From Azolla caroliniana (taxonomy: Eukaryota; Polypodiophyta): a stretch of DNA of 64,000 nucleotides. How positions within the stretch are numbered: the first letter of the stretch is position 1; each line of letters starts with the position of its first letter. Made by a program: the position numbers and the translations under genes. The notes below the pieces were generated by a model. That model was not told the DNA's origin. It saw only the letters and a list, made by a program, of their open reading frames with translations, and ran no database searches. The stretch is from positions 9,610,001 through 9,674,000 of the forward strand of contig JBHGNT010000017.1 of assembly GCA_043228905.1 (NCBI GenBank). Reading direction: 5' to 3'. Of the stretch, positions 10,833 to 22,354 are shown piece by piece.

Positions 10833-11955
10833 ATGGCAGCCTTGCAACAACTTCAGCTAGAGAATGAAATCCATTTGGAATCATTACGAGAGTTGCAATC
10901 CGGCACTTCAAGAAATCCACCACTCGTCGAGTCACAACCATTGTCGGCACCTAGCCCGACCACGTCCTCTTCCCATCCATATGTCCTCGAACCAACCATC
11001 AGCCTACCGGACAAATTAAACGGCACGAGGGCATATCTTCACGCTTCATCAACCAAATTCAGGCTAGGTTATAGCCCGAACAGTATGCTAGCGACTTTTC
11101 TCGGGTTGGGCTTGTCGGCAAGCTTCTCTCTGGGCCGGCGCAAGCATGGTTTGCACCCTTGATCGAGACCTCATCCTCTCTCTTAAAAAACTTCACCACT
11201 TTCATTAAGGAGCTCAAAGCGACATTTGGCGAGATAGATCGGCAACGAACGACACTCCGGTTTGGTCGTTACACTAGTCGTTGTGACGGGGGACGTCATT
11301 GTTTCTGTTAACAATTTATCCATCCGATATAGTGACTTTTCCAACATATTTGAAAAGTGGAATGTTGATCGGTTACCGACTCATCGCCCCTACGATTGCC
11401 CAATGGAAATCCAAGCTGGTGAGCATCCCCCATTCGGTCCTATCTATGGGTTATCTGAACCTGAACTTGAGGCTCTCCGCACATATCTGGCTGAGAATCT
11501 CGTGAAGGGCTTCATTCAACCCTCCAAATCACCGGCCAGGGCACCAATCTTATTTGTCAAAAAGAAGGATGGCTCCTTACGCTTATGTGTGGATTATCGG
11601 GGTCTCAACAAAGTTACTGTGCGTAATCATTACCCCTTGCCCTTAATTCCAACGCTCCTCGATCAACTCCGAACTGGGCATATCTTCTCCAAAATCGACC
11701 TTCGGGGTGCCTACAATTTGGTGCGCATCAAGCCTTGGGACGAGTGGAAAACAACTTTTCAGACACACTATGGACATTTCCAGTACAAAGTGATGCCATT
11801 CGGTCGTAGTAATGCTCCGGCCGTCTTCCAACACATGATGAATGATATTTTTCGAGAGTATCTCAATCATTTCATGGTCATCTACCTTGACGACATCTTA
11901 GTTTTTTCTTCCAACTGGGAGGAGCACACACACCACGTCTAGGTGGTTGTTGTCA

Positions 11956-11960
<5 letters not shown>
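10833..11960 (+). pseudogene. Element I, left part: Ty3 gag start, protease remnant and RT
   Basis: Gag begins MAALQQLQLENEIHLESLRE and runs to about 11160, then shifts frame. From 11290 the frame holds the end of protease/linker and most of [51 protein letters not shown] and the catalytic YLDDILVF. The zinc knuckle and protease centre are deleted between gag and RT. The RT breaks off after VVVKT at a GA microsatellite and resumes at 22355 with LREYGLFSPKSEKC, 10.4 kb away, so the two parts are one element split by later insertions. Confidence 0.85.

Positions 11961-12002
<42 letters not shown>
11961..12002. repeat. (GA)n microsatellite at the 3' end of LINE1
   Basis: This is a 42-bp pure GA run. 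On the minus strand it is a CT tail directly after the LINE1 3' untranslated sequence, in the place where a poly-A tail would be expected. Confidence 0.9.
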
Positions 12003-12006
<4 letters not shown>

Positions 12007-12853
12007 ATTATCGTCTTCGGAGGTCAAATATGACCTATGAGACCAAAAATATTACATTTCACGTGATACGTGTGAGAGTGAGTAGTGACTCTTGATGTTC
12101 AAGAACTATACCAATGAATGTTGCAATCGAGAGTGCACATTGTGGTTGTGAGAGGAATTCATGCAAAGATTGGGCTCGATTGAAGAGATGTGGAAAGCAT
12201 GGTTGAATATGATCAAAGGCAGAGCATTGTATCAAAGTGTGATACTCAGACTCATCAACTTGTTTAGGGCAAAGTGTGCATAGCCAACCACTCTCATCAC
12301 TTGTGCCCCAACGCCCTGTTTCACATTGCAATGCATGTGAGCTAAGTTGCATGGAAGCAATGGTTTGAATGGCAGATAACGGTATGGGCTCTAACATGTA
12401 TGGATGTGTACGATTTCCCCGTTCCGCAAAGAATATGGTTTTGTAGTTAGGTGCAACATGTGTAGTATAATGTGTGAAGTGCGAACCTCCACATTTGTCC
12501 CATGTCATGATACATTGGTGTTGCAAAAAGGCCTCATTTATAGAGGAATCTAATGATGCATCATGAACGAAGTGTCTCACATCCCATCTACCAAACCATT
12601 TTTCTATATCTTGCATCCAATCGGAATACAAAATTTTGCTTTTATGCGTCTTTTGGATCTTTTTGCTTGCTTCCCACGCAATTCTAGGAAGTCGATGTGA
12701 GGGACTTTTTTGAACCTTAAGCATGTATTCAACAACCCTTTCCATGGCCATGATCTCAATGGGAAGCGATCCCATCTCAAGGAGGAGGAGGGTGTAGGGC
12801 GTTTGTTTCTTAACTTGTAGAAACTTGGTAAGAAAATGTTTTTGGACATTTTC
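12003..12853 (-). pseudogene. LINE1, 3' part: C-terminal domain with zinc motif and 3' UTR
   Basis: The minus-strand frame 12059-12853 continues the LINE ORF2 beyond RT. It has RIAWEASKKIQKTHKSK, then THYTTHVAPNYKTIFFAERG, and ends with a Cys/His motif C-x2-C-x9-H-x4-C (LCTLCPKQ...HTLIQC) common near the C-terminus of plant LINEs. The stop is at 12059. A 3' UTR of about 50 bases leads into a CT tail. The frame is intact, but it is separated from RT by an inserted solo LTR. Confidence 0.88.
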
Positions 12854-12865
12854 TGTCATGATATG

Positions 12866-12930
12866 GCAAGACTCAAACCCATGACCTTATGCTACATGGG
12901 TCGAGCTCTTGACCATTAGACCATACATTG
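12866..12930 (-). other. tRNA-like block, antisense in the solo LTR
   Basis: On the minus strand a perfect box A (TGGTCTAATGG) is followed at tRNA spacing by box B GGTTTGAGTCT (two mismatches). It matches the block in the LTR of A. Confidence 0.72.
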
Positions 12931-12999
12931 TAATACGTAGAATATTATTTTCATTTATGTTTTATTATAGAAAATTGATGTATATTCCAGATTTCTCTA

Positions 13000-13044
13000 G
13001 AACATTCTAGAAACTTCAGGAGTATTCCTTAGAACACTATAAAA
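13000..13044 (+). promoter_or_regulatory. Heat-shock-element array and TATA box in the solo LTR
   Basis: GAA-CA-TTC-TA-GAA-AC-TTC (13000-13017) is four perfect units, followed by TATAAAA at 13038-13044. Confidence 0.72.
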
Positions 13045-13270
13045 GGAGGCACAAGGCATTATTTCGAACCAAATCGGTTCAACGCCAGTCGTAAGCCTCC
13101 TAGCTACTACTGTACATTCTCTTCACATAATATATATCTTTTCTTATCATCACTCTCTCTCTCTCTCTCTCTCACTCACTCTTTCCTTCTCTCGAGAGTT
13201 CTTCACCTCTCTTAGTACTAATACTTCTTTTAGTACTAATTCCTTCTCTGTCTTAGTACTGTTCCTGACA

Positions 13271-14745
13271 TTTTCAAACTCTTTCCACATAGATTTAGGG
13301 ATGCTACCGCCCCATACTTCCACCCCATAGAGAAGAACCGGTGTCACCAAAGTGTCGAAAAGATATTTCCTGAGGACCCAACACTTAATATCTCCAAGAT
13401 TGCATGTGTTCTCAAATGCATAGTATGCTCGCTTACCCACCTCTAAGAGGCGTGTAGCACATTCATTCCATCTATGATTTGAAGGAACTTCAAGGCCAAG
13501 ATATTTGAAGCTTTCCACACATTCAAGTGGCTCATTGTTATACATAATGCATGGTTTATCTCTTTTTTGGCTCTTCACAAGCATAATCTTTGTTTTAGAG
13601 CTATTGACACTTAATTTAGTATGCATGCAAAAAATTTCCAATACCTTCATAAGCTTTTGTGCCTCTCCTAAAGTATTTGCAAAAAGCACTACATCATTTG
13701 CATATAGCAAAAGCATAATCACAACATTCCCAATGGCAACTTCTTCAACACATTCTTCCTTTGCAAACTTGGTAACCATTTCTTCCAATTCATCAATGCA
13801 TAGACCAAATAGTGTTGGTGAGAGTGGGCATCCTTGTTTAACACCAATAGTGCTTTTGAAAAAAACGGAAAGTTTATCTCTCATGCGCACACAACATATA
13901 ACCTTCTCATAAATTCGGAAAATTGCAAGCATATATTCACTTGGCACCTCAAGCTCTTCCATTCGCCTCCAAAGATGCTCACGAGGTACCATATCAAAAG
14001 CTTTCTTGAAGTCTACAAAGCAACAATATAAACCTTTACCTCTAAGGCGACTTTCCTCCATTAATACTCGAAGGGTGATAAGGTGATCAATGGTGCTATG
14101 GTGTTTCCGAAAGCCAACTTGTCCATAAGCTCTCTTACCACTTTTTTTAGCCCATACACTTATCTTTGATTCCATTATACATCCAAATAGTTATGCCATT
14201 AATGAGCCAACCATGATGGTTCGATAGTTGTTTACATTATTTATATCTCCACCTTTATGTAAAGGTTTGATCCAATTTGTAGTCCAATCATATGGCATGC
14301 CATGTTGCAATGCATCATTAAACATATCTCTTATCCATATATGTGCTTCCTTTCCCGTCCATTTGAGCATTTCAGCCTTTATACATTGAAGAGCGCTTGC
14401 CTTTCGAGAGGCCAATTTCTTAAGTCCTATGCATATATCTTCAATTGTAAAGAAGGGAGGCATATGTGAAAGAAAACCATAACACATCATCTTTCCGGCA
14501 AGAGATAACTCATATAAATTCTTACAATGCATAGACAAGTCATGAAGAGTTAAGTCACCATAACTCTCAACACGTTTCCCCGTTAGATTTCCCCAAATTT
14601 TAGCACATGCATGTGCTTTCTCTTGCGTTTGGACAAATTGTTGAGTAACTTCCCATATTCTTCTCTTTCTTTGAATAAGCCTTTTATACTCATGCAAATG
14701 CTTTTGGTAATTCTCTTTATCCTTAATACGACCTCCTTTGAAATG
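13271..14745 (-). pseudogene. LINE1, 5' part: non-LTR reverse transcriptase
   Basis: Minus-strand frames 14191-14745 and 13271-14175 encode a LINE RT: AYGQVGFRKHHSTIDHLITL, YCCFVDFKKAFDMVPRE, GVKQGCPLSPTLFGLCID and LLYANDVVLFANTLG. The catalytic YADD is YAND here, so an essential aspartate is lost. A TAA at 14188-14190 replaces the Lys codon found in LINE2 (an A-to-T change). No endonuclease domain is present. The copy is 5'-truncated at about 14745, where gag coding sequence of C3 begins. LINE2 at 26128 is a sister copy. Confidence 0.9.
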
Positions 14746-15497
14746 GCCGTCATCGTCCTCGAGTCATCATCAATCTTCTTTTCATGTTGGATGCGTTGTT
14801 TAGGCGTCCCGACTTCTTTAGATGGTTTTGCTTTTTCTACGCTTGGTCTTACCAAGTCAATATCATGGAGCCATCGATGACGCCTGTCGATCTTGTTGCA
14901 TGCTTGCTTCACCGCAACCCAGTCCGCCACAAGGCCGTTTGCTTGGGTATCATCTTCGAGGAGAGTCCCCAACTCTCGTCTATCCTTCATGTCCACGGCT
15001 TTCAAGAAGTACAAAGTCTTGTCCTCCTCAACCAGCTCTTGGTTCGTGTTGGGGAGATGACTAAACATTTGGTCGAACTCGTCCTACACCCTCGAGACGC
15101 TCATCTTCTTATTTTTCTTCTCTATCCATTTCATCAAGGCATGTCGAGTCATCCTCGTTGAGTCTTCAGTCGCGAACTCTGCTAGTATCGTTTTCTCAAA
15201 CTCGGACCATGTTGTCTTACCTTCTTGAAGTTCGATGATGCGTCTTTCGACGTTGTTGGCAACAACTCTCTTGAAGCTTGCGATTTGACGTGCTTCAGAC
15301 ACGTCCCTCTGTTTCATCTCCCTTCTATATGTATCAAGGAACTTTATAATGTTCCTTCCATCAAATTGACCCTCGAGCTCTACGACACGGTCAACGGCCT
15401 TTTCCACGCTCGCATCGTTGTCTCGAGATCTCATCATTTGTTCGACGATTAGCATCATCCTTTCGAGCTCTCCCGCTTGGTTGCTTGAGGACGCCAT
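14746..15497 (-). pseudogene. gag: Element C3: gag N-terminal half, truncated
   Basis: It starts at the ATG at 15497 (MASSSNQAGELERMM). It aligns with the gag of element C through the capsid-like region: GQFDGRNIIKFLDTYRREM matches GQFNGKDVSRYLQDYKAEM, and FLKAVDMKDRRELGTLLEDD matches FLRAVDVRDRKDLGVLLEDT. One frameshift lies near 15075-15085. It ends where LINE1 begins, before the zinc knuckle and protease. The primer-binding site and LTR upstream agree with a C-family element. The rest of this element is not in the window. Confidence 0.85.
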
Positions 15498-15540
15498 CTC
15501 CAAGTATTAATCTCGGCTTGATCCTTCCTACCGCCTCTTT

Positions 15541-15556
15541 CACGTCGGGTTCACCA
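15541..15556 (-). other. Primer-binding site of element C3
   Basis: On the minus strand TGGTGAACCCGACGTG lies 9 bases from the LTR end. The same 16 bases occur in element C at 37558. I could not assign the tRNA. Confidence 0.65.
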
Positions 15557-15564
15557 CTTAATTA

Positions 15565-16549
15565 TGTCGTGAAGATCCGTCACTACGCGTGGATCGTGAG
15601 GCAGAACCGTCGGGGTTCTGGACCGGAAGGACTCGAAGTTGGCGCTAGCTTTAGCGAGAAAGGATTTAAGTTAGATTGAAAGAGAGAGAGATTGAGATAA
15701 GATAGAACACTTGACTTTAGATTGAGAGAACAAGGTATATCATCAAAAGGATCACGAAATTTCTTCTTAATATTAATGTTGATTTCAAGTACAAAGCTCT
15801 TCCAAAAAATTTACATTACCAAATCCCCCTTTGATCTTTTTCATCCCCTCTTTTATAGATGCCCTCATGCATTTGAGGGTTCAAGACATGCATAAAATGC
15901 ATGTTTGCCATTTGGCGTTCATGTATTACATGTGGTGCATGAGAACCACGTCACTCATTTTAGCTCTCATATATGAGAATTTACATGTAAAGTTACAATG
16001 ATAAAGATATTATTTTAAGAAAATGTCTTGGCTTAGTGGTAAGCCTATAAACTTCTCAACTTGGAGGTGCAAGGTTTAAATCCACACTTGCACTCCTTGT
16101 GTATATATATATGTGTATACATATATTTATTTATTTATTTATTTATTTGTATATCTATCTGGTCGCCGGATGCCGGATGTCGGTCACCGCCGGTTACCGT
16201 CGGTCCACGGATGCCGCCGGTTACCGTTCGGTCGTCGGATCCCGGTTCCGTTGCCGAATGCCGGATGTCGGTTACCGTTTGGTTGCCGGATGCTGGTTCT
16301 GTCGCCAGATGCCGGTTATCGTTCGGTCACCGGGTCCCGGTTCCGTTGCCGGATGCAGGTTACGTTGCCGATCTGGTTTTGGTTGGGCAAAACCTTTGCA
16401 AGTAGCCAGGCCACACCCACTCATCCAATAGCTTAGTTCAAGTCACCTTGAACTCTCTATGCTCCACACATAGACACAAAGATAATAGCTTTTGCTCTGC
16501 CTTATATATGGTGAGATCCTTATTTCTTGTCTATGTGGGATATCTGACA
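15565..16549 (-). repeat. 5' LTR of element C3 (outer end uncertain)
   Basis: The inner end (minus ...CACGACA) precedes the primer-binding site. The LTR carries TATAAAAG (about 15853-15860), an antisense tRNA-like block, a run of TTTA (16125-16148) and a GC-rich imperfect minisatellite (about 16160-16380, units like GCCGGATGCCGGTTACC). Element C's LTR has a related GCCGGTATGCCG array, in the same orientation and toward the same end. The outer boundary is set at TGTCAG and is a guess. Confidence 0.55.
16028..16096 (+). other. tRNA-like block, antisense to LTR of C3
   Basis: A perfect box A TGGCTTAGTGG is followed after 33 bases by GGTTTAAATCC (one mismatch to box B). The part TTGGAGGTGCAAGGTT is alignable with the block in element C's LTR. 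Confidence 0.72.
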
Positions 16550-16788
16550 GTTTTATTTTTCTCTTCTTCCTTCTCATACTTCACTCCCACATAACTTATC
16601 GCTTAGATGTCCGTTTTTTATGTGGTAAAGCACATTTGAAAGCTCTTAAAGACCTCCATCTTTTTGTACTAAGATATTAAACATATTTAAATTAGTATCT
16701 TCACTATTATTGTTTTATATGAATCACACTCGATTTCGTACGTTTTATTTTATTTTCACACCATTGTCGAAAATCTTCACGACAACGT
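16550..16788. other. Unassigned AT-rich spacer
   Basis: I see no coding sequence or clear repeat between the presumed end of the C3 LTR and the LTR of E. Confidence 0.5.
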
Positions 16789-17249
16789 GTCTCTCATAGA
16801 GAGAGAGAGAGAGAGAAGTATAGTGTTAAGACAAAGAAAGAGAGAGAGTTGAAACGGAAATATTATATTGTAGAGTAAAACGGATTACAAGGACTAGGCA
16901 ACAGAGTGTTATAGAATGACGTTGAACCAATTTAGTTTTGGGATGATTGATAGATCCCTATTTATAAGTAATATAGAACACTCTAGAATATTCTAGGTCA
17001 TCCTTGAATGTAGAGTAATCTAGAAGGTTTCTAAAGTATTCTAGAAGGTTCTAGTGTATAGAACACTCTAAAATATTCTAGGTCATTCTAGAATGTAGAG
17101 TAATATAGAATATTCCTATCATATTAGATTATATATTCTAAAAACTATACATATAAGAATATTAATACAATGGTTAAGGATTTGACATTCGTATAACAAG
17201 GTCGTGGGTTCAAATCCTTTCAAGGCATGATGTGAGTGTCATCATGACA
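16789..17249 (-). repeat. 3' LTR of element E (about 461 bp)
   Basis: The minus-strand start TGTCATGATGACAC follows the purine tract GAAGAAGGGGGATCG. It pairs with the LTR at 21885-22341, which has a very similar length. It contains TTCTAGAAGGTTC (17039-17051) and further TTC/GAA units from 16981 to 17093, and on the minus strand a TATAAATA box (about 16959-16966) downstream of them. A GA run lies near the inner end. The inner boundary is approximate. Confidence 0.8.
17163..17230 (+). other. tRNA-like block, antisense to 3' LTR of E
   Basis: TAATACAATGG (box A, one mismatch), 33 bases, then perfect box B GGTTCAAATCC. The same block is in the other LTR of E at 22258-22325. Confidence 0.75.
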
Positions 17250-20200
17250 CGATCCCCCTTCTTCGACGACATGTCTCACAGGTCGTAGAGTTTGTACTAG
17301 ATATTGGCGATGAAATGGAGTTACCATGTCCGCGGCATTGAAAAGATTTGCAGCGAGTTCCCAAGTTCGATCATTGGGACTAAAATTCAAGTTTGTCCAA
17401 AAACTCAACAGGTGGGGGAGAGGTGTCGTAAGACGGCCCAGAATTGAACTTGAAGTATAAGGTTCCAAAAGGGATACATGAAACACCGGATGAAGATGAT
17501 GTGCAAAGGGAGGCCAAGACGAACTGCAACATCACTTACCTTACCAGTGATCATATAAGGGCCAAAACGTTGGTAATCCAATTTACTGCAAGACGGAGTG
17601 GTCTTGATTGTGTTGGAGAAGCCACACATGATCCCCAACGCGGAACTTTTTGGAGGAGTCTCGGCGATGACAATCCGCAAGCCTCTTGTGTGTAACTTGA
17701 GCATCATGAAAATTGTGGAGAATGGTATCATCAATTTCTTGGAGACGACTAAGACGATCCTCAGTAGTAGGGTTGGTAGGAACGTCTGGATGCACATTCA
17801 TCATCCACCGAGGATGACAGGCCGTATTTGCGAAAAATGGAGAATATCCTATAGAAGAATGGGTTGAGTTGTTGTAAGCAAATTCAGCCAAGTGCAAAAA
17901 ATCAACCCAATCATCTTGTTGGTAGTTGATGAAACAATGAAGATATTGCTCCAAAGTCTGGTTGGTACGGTCAGTTTGGCCATTAATGTCGGGATGATAG
18001 CCCGAAGAGAGCTTAAGCAAAATGCGGAGAAGTTTGAACATGTGCTTCCAAAACTTTGAGATGAATTGTGGACCATGATCACTAATAATATCATCTAGAA
18101 GACCATGATGCCTAAATACCTCCCGCATAATGAGATTGACCACCTCTTGACTGGCAATAGACTTCTTACATGGCAAGAAATGTGCCATTTTGGTAAATCA
18201 ATCAACCTCTGTGAGAATTGCATCAAAACCTTTTGAAAGTGGGAGATTGGTAATGAAATCCAAGGATATAGACTCCCAAGGATTTTCCAGAATGGGAAGT
18301 GGTTGTAGTAAGCCATAGGATCGATGTCGAGGACTCTTTGATCGACAACATGTATCATAGCTACAAACATACTCCTCAACAAAATGACGAAGGCGAGACC
18401 ACCAATAGTGTCGAGAAATTAATTCTAGAGTTTTGCGAACTCCAAAATGACCAACCATTGGTGAGTCATGGCAATGTTGTAAAACGTGGTCGAAACAAAA
18501 AACCACCATGCCAATAGAATTGACGATAGTCATTACGAGGGTTTTTCGATTGTGAGCAAGAAGCACAATCGGGGACGATATGATCCAAAACATCCTTGAC
18601 GAATTCATCAGTGGCCATATGATCTCTAATGGAATCAAGAAGAGTGGAATCTTCAAGAGTTGTTATGGCATTAACTATCATTAATCATAGGTGATTAGAA
18701 CCCGGAAGGATTTGTTTTTAATGCTCGAATGCAGGTTCCCCTAGACAAAGTTCCATATAAGAGCACTGAGAAAGAGCATCTGCTTTGCCTTGCTACATCC
18801 CGGGGCAATATATGATGACAAAGTCAAAGTGAGTCAAAAAATTGCCCACCGGGCTTGTCTCTGACTCAAAACTTGTGCATTTTAGAAATACATCAAGTTC
18901 TTATTATCGTTGTAAACAATGATTTGTTGAGAAGAACCTTGTAGAAAATGTCACCATTGTTGAAAAGAATCCACAATTGCAAGAAGTTCTTTGTCATGGA
19001 TCTCGTAGTTTATCTCTACAGCTTCAAACTTTCAGGAATGAAAGGCGACATGATGTAGTTGTCCATCATCTCCAGTCTGCGATAGGACACTCCCTAGTGC
19101 AAAATCGGATGCATCGGCTTCAAGGATGAAGCAATTTGTTGGGTTGACATGTGCTAAGATAGGTGCCATTGTAAACGCTCATTTTAAGCTTTCGAATGCT
19201 TCGGCTGCATCGGAACTCCATATAAATGGCTGATTTTTGTGTGTGAGTTGAGTGAGTGGAAGCACGACCTTGGAATAATCTTTAATAAATTTTCGATAAA
19301 AATTTGCAAACCCAAGAAAACATTGCACATCGCGCACTGAAAGGGGCACCTGCCACTCTAAAATTGCTTGCACCTTCATGGGTTCCATAACAATACCATC
19401 TAATGATACAACATACCCCAAAACTACATTTTTCTAATTTTGCATAGAGACCATATTCTCGGAGTTGACGTAGTACCTGACGATCATGTTCATTATGCTC
19501 CTCTTGGGTCTTTGAGTAGATTAAAATATCATCCAAGTAAACTATAGTGAAGATATCAAGAAAGTTTCGAAAAATATCATTCGCCATATGTTGGAAAACT
19601 GCAGGTGCATTCGTGAGACCGAATGGCATCACGGTATACTCAAAATGTCCATAGCGAGTGCGAAAAGCAGTCTTCCATTCATCCCCCAAATGAAACCAAA
19701 CTAGATTATATGTATTGCAAAGGTCCAACTTCGTGAAATATTTTTCTCCACTAAGACGTTCCAAAAGATTTGGGATTAATGATAGAGAATATCTATTCCG
19801 GATAGCCACTTTCTTTAGCCCTCGATAATCCACAACCAACCGAAGAGTACCATTCTTTTTCTTAACGAAGAAGATAGGTGCACCAGCAAGGCATCTAGAA
19901 TGCCAAATGAATCCGTTTGCCAGATTCTCATCGATATATTCCCGCAAAGTCTCTAGCTCTACAAGGGAGAGATTATAAATTAGGTCCCATGGAGGTTCTT
20001 TACCTGGTTGTAAATCGATAGGCAATCGTATGGACGATGCTCCGGCAATGTATTGGCCTTCACCTTATCAAAGACATCTGAGAACTCTTTTTATTTCTTT
20101 GGTAGTTTAATGTCTGCTTCATGTAAAGTGGATGATGGAGTTGCTATTATTGCTAAGATGAACATGGCCCTGTTCCCCCCTTCCTCACGCAACTGTCGTA

Positions 20201-21802
20201 GAGAGATGGTTGATAACTCAGGGGATCTATTATCAGATGTCGAAGATTTGAGGAATGCGGGGTTTGTGTTTTTTTCCTAGGTCTCCTCAATTGTTCTTTT
20301 CATCCAAGCAATCTTCGGGTTATGGAATTCAAACCAAGGGAGACCTAGAACTATTGGGTGTTCCGGACTTCGAATAATGTTGAAAGAGATTATGCTTGCC
20401 AAATTGCCAAGAACTATCCGAATTGGCTCAGACTCCTCGAATATATCTCCTAATGCTATGGGACGGCCATCAATGACTCCTACGGCTATTAGGCTTGGGA
20501 GCTTATTCAAGAGAATGTTTTGTAACAATGCAAATTCACGATCCATGAAACAAGAGTTGGTTCCAAAATCTAGGAGGGCAGAGGCTAGGACTCAATGACA
20601 TGTAGATGTGGTAAGCTCAACTTGTGCAGAAAAAACTCTACTTACTTAATTTGATGAAATGGAACCACGACTAGGACTTACTCGTTTAACACCTCTTCTA
20701 ATTGGCTCAAGACATCGAATCCATTCTCATGGCATGGACTATGAGGCTTACTTATGTTATTAGAAGTAACAATGGAACTCGAAGTAGGGTTGTCATGTGC
20801 ACTTACTTGGTATACTTGACGTCTAGGTTTATGTGGACAATTTACGGCTATATATCCTAGACCGCCATAATACAAGCATAGGCGATGCACTCGACATTGT
20901 TGCTTCTCAGCATCTGATAAAGGCCCACAATGTTGTGTTGACTCTATTTCCATCGAAGTTGGGACATCCCTTGTAATGGGTCTGGAAACTGGTGGAGGCA
21001 TTGCGACTACGGAAGCATAAGTATGTTCTGGTTGGCGGCGTATCATTTGTTCATGCTTAGAACGTCGCTCAAATAGGCAAGTATCACATCGCATGGCTCA
21101 ACTAATGTCCTCTATAAGAGACTTTAGATCTTCAAGGAAAGTAAGGGGAAGATCTTTGACATCATTACGCAAACCTTGACGGAATTGATCCATTAAGGAC
21201 GCCTCATCCCAAGGGATATCGCATGTCAAGAGACAGACATCAGCTACGTAAGCCAACACGGGATGATCTCCTTGTCGGAGCCTTCAAATCTTGTTTATCG
21301 TTGTCCTAGTGCTATCGGTGTCTCCAAAACTAGCTTGAAACTCCTTAACAAATGCCTCGAAATCCTCAAGCAACAGTGATTTCTTCTCGAGAAGTGGTGC
21401 GAACCATGCTAATGTCGTACCGCATAGCAAAGTTCCCACTAATCCCACATGAGCAGAGTCATTTGGATACCGATTGGGATGTAGCTAAATAACCAGATGA
21501 ACTTGATTCAAAAAGCCTCGAAAAAAAGACCTCGTACTATCAAACTTGGCAGGGAGGCTAATCTTTGGTTCTCTAGGGGAGTTCTGAACCCCCGACACTT
21601 GTTCTCGTAATGATAATATAGTTTCCTTGAGTTGGTGAACTCGTTGTGATAACTCTTCATATTGTTGAGCTTTTTCGGTGCTCACTTGTTGTAGGTCCCC
21701 AATTATCCTTTGATTTTCATGCTCTAAGGCCACAAATTTATTCATGAGCATGTCGAGCTCAGAAAGAACACGTATATACTCCTGTTTGCTCACAGATTCC
21801 AT
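17250..21802 (-). pseudogene. gag-pol: Element E: Ty3 chromovirus gag-pol, degenerate
   Basis: Gag starts at 21802 (MESVSKQEYIRVLSELDML) with a coiled-coil N-terminus. The gag zinc knuckle near 20840 reads CLYYGGLGYIAVNC, with two knuckle positions mutated. The protease (about 20550) reads LLDFGTNSCF where DTG is expected. RT (19282-20025) keeps YLDDILIYS. RNase H spans about 18770-19180 with stops. Integrase (17583-18656) keeps CCRSK, LDFITNLP, SDHGPQF and a Glu in RTNQTLEQY. The chromodomain near the 3' end is badly eroded (NDRTWELAANLFNAAD). All parts are in order on the minus strand between two LTRs, so this is a full-length but dead element. It lies within element I. Confidence 0.9.
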
Positions 21803-21884
21803 AGCTTACAAGGGGAGAGGAGAAGGAAGAAGAGAACTTGTTAGGGTTTGTGGAAGAGGAAGAAATGAAAACATTGGTTCAAAC

Positions 21885-22341
21885 TGCCAACACACACACA
21901 CACAAAGAGAAGTATAGTGTTGAGACAATGAAAGAGAGAGAATTGAAAGGGAAATATTTTATTGCAGAGTAAAATGGATTACAAGGAGTTGGCAATAGAG
22001 TGTTATAGGATGGTGTTGAACCAATTTAGTTTTGGGATGATTGATAGATCCCTATTTATAAGTAATATAGAACATCTAGAATATTCTAGATCATCCTAGA
22101 ATGTAGAGTAATCTAGAAGGTTTCTAGAGTATTCTAGAAGGTTCTAGTGTATAGAACACTCTAGAATATTCTAGGTCATTCTAGAATGTAGAGTAATACA
22201 AAATATTCCTATGATATTAGATTATATATTCTACAAACTATACATATAAGAATATTAATACAATGGTTAAGGATTTGACATGCATATAACAAGGTCGTGG
22301 GTTCAAATCTTTTCGAAGCATGATATGAGTGTCATCATGAC
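21885..22341 (-). repeat. 5' LTR of element E (about 457 bp)
   Basis: It is highly similar to 16789-17249 and contains TTCTAGAAGGTTC (22132-22144) and a minus-strand TATAAATA. Its outer end has lost the first T of TGTCATGATG and runs straight into two telomeric repeats. Unlike the 3' LTR, its inner end has an AC run in place of the GA run. The tRNA-like block is at 22258-22325. Confidence 0.8.
22258..22325 (+). other. tRNA-like block, antisense to 5' LTR of E
   Basis: This is the second copy of the block at 17163-17230: same box A, and box B GGTTCAAATCT with one extra mismatch. Confidence 0.72.
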
Positions 22342-22354
22342 CCTAAACCCTAAA
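22341..22354 (+). repeat. Two telomeric repeats at an insertion junction
   Basis: CCCTAAACCCTAAA sits exactly between the outer end of the LTR of E and the point where element I coding sequence resumes. It is not part of the expected RT sequence. Confidence 0.85.

Larger units (their letters stand above)
12854..13270 (+). mobile_element. Solo LTR of the A family inserted in LINE1 (417 bp, TSD TTTTC)
   Basis: It starts TGTCATGATATGG, ends TTCCTGACA, and is flanked by the 5-bp direct repeat TTTTC (12849-12853 and 13271-13275). There is no internal sequence, so it arose by LTR-LTR recombination. LINE1 coding sequence resumes exactly on both sides. Confidence 0.95.

Noticed and set aside
15084-15503. 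A host gene for a small helical protein
   Set aside because: It aligns with the gag of element C and is followed upstream by the same primer-binding site.
16028-16096. Independent SINE insertion
   Set aside because: The same position and antisense orientation in LTRs of several families is better explained as part of the LTRs. I saw no separate target duplication or tail.
16160-16380. CRISPR-like array or gene in the GCCGGATGCC repeats
   Set aside because: The units are imperfect and adjacent without spacers. It is a minisatellite in a plant LTR.
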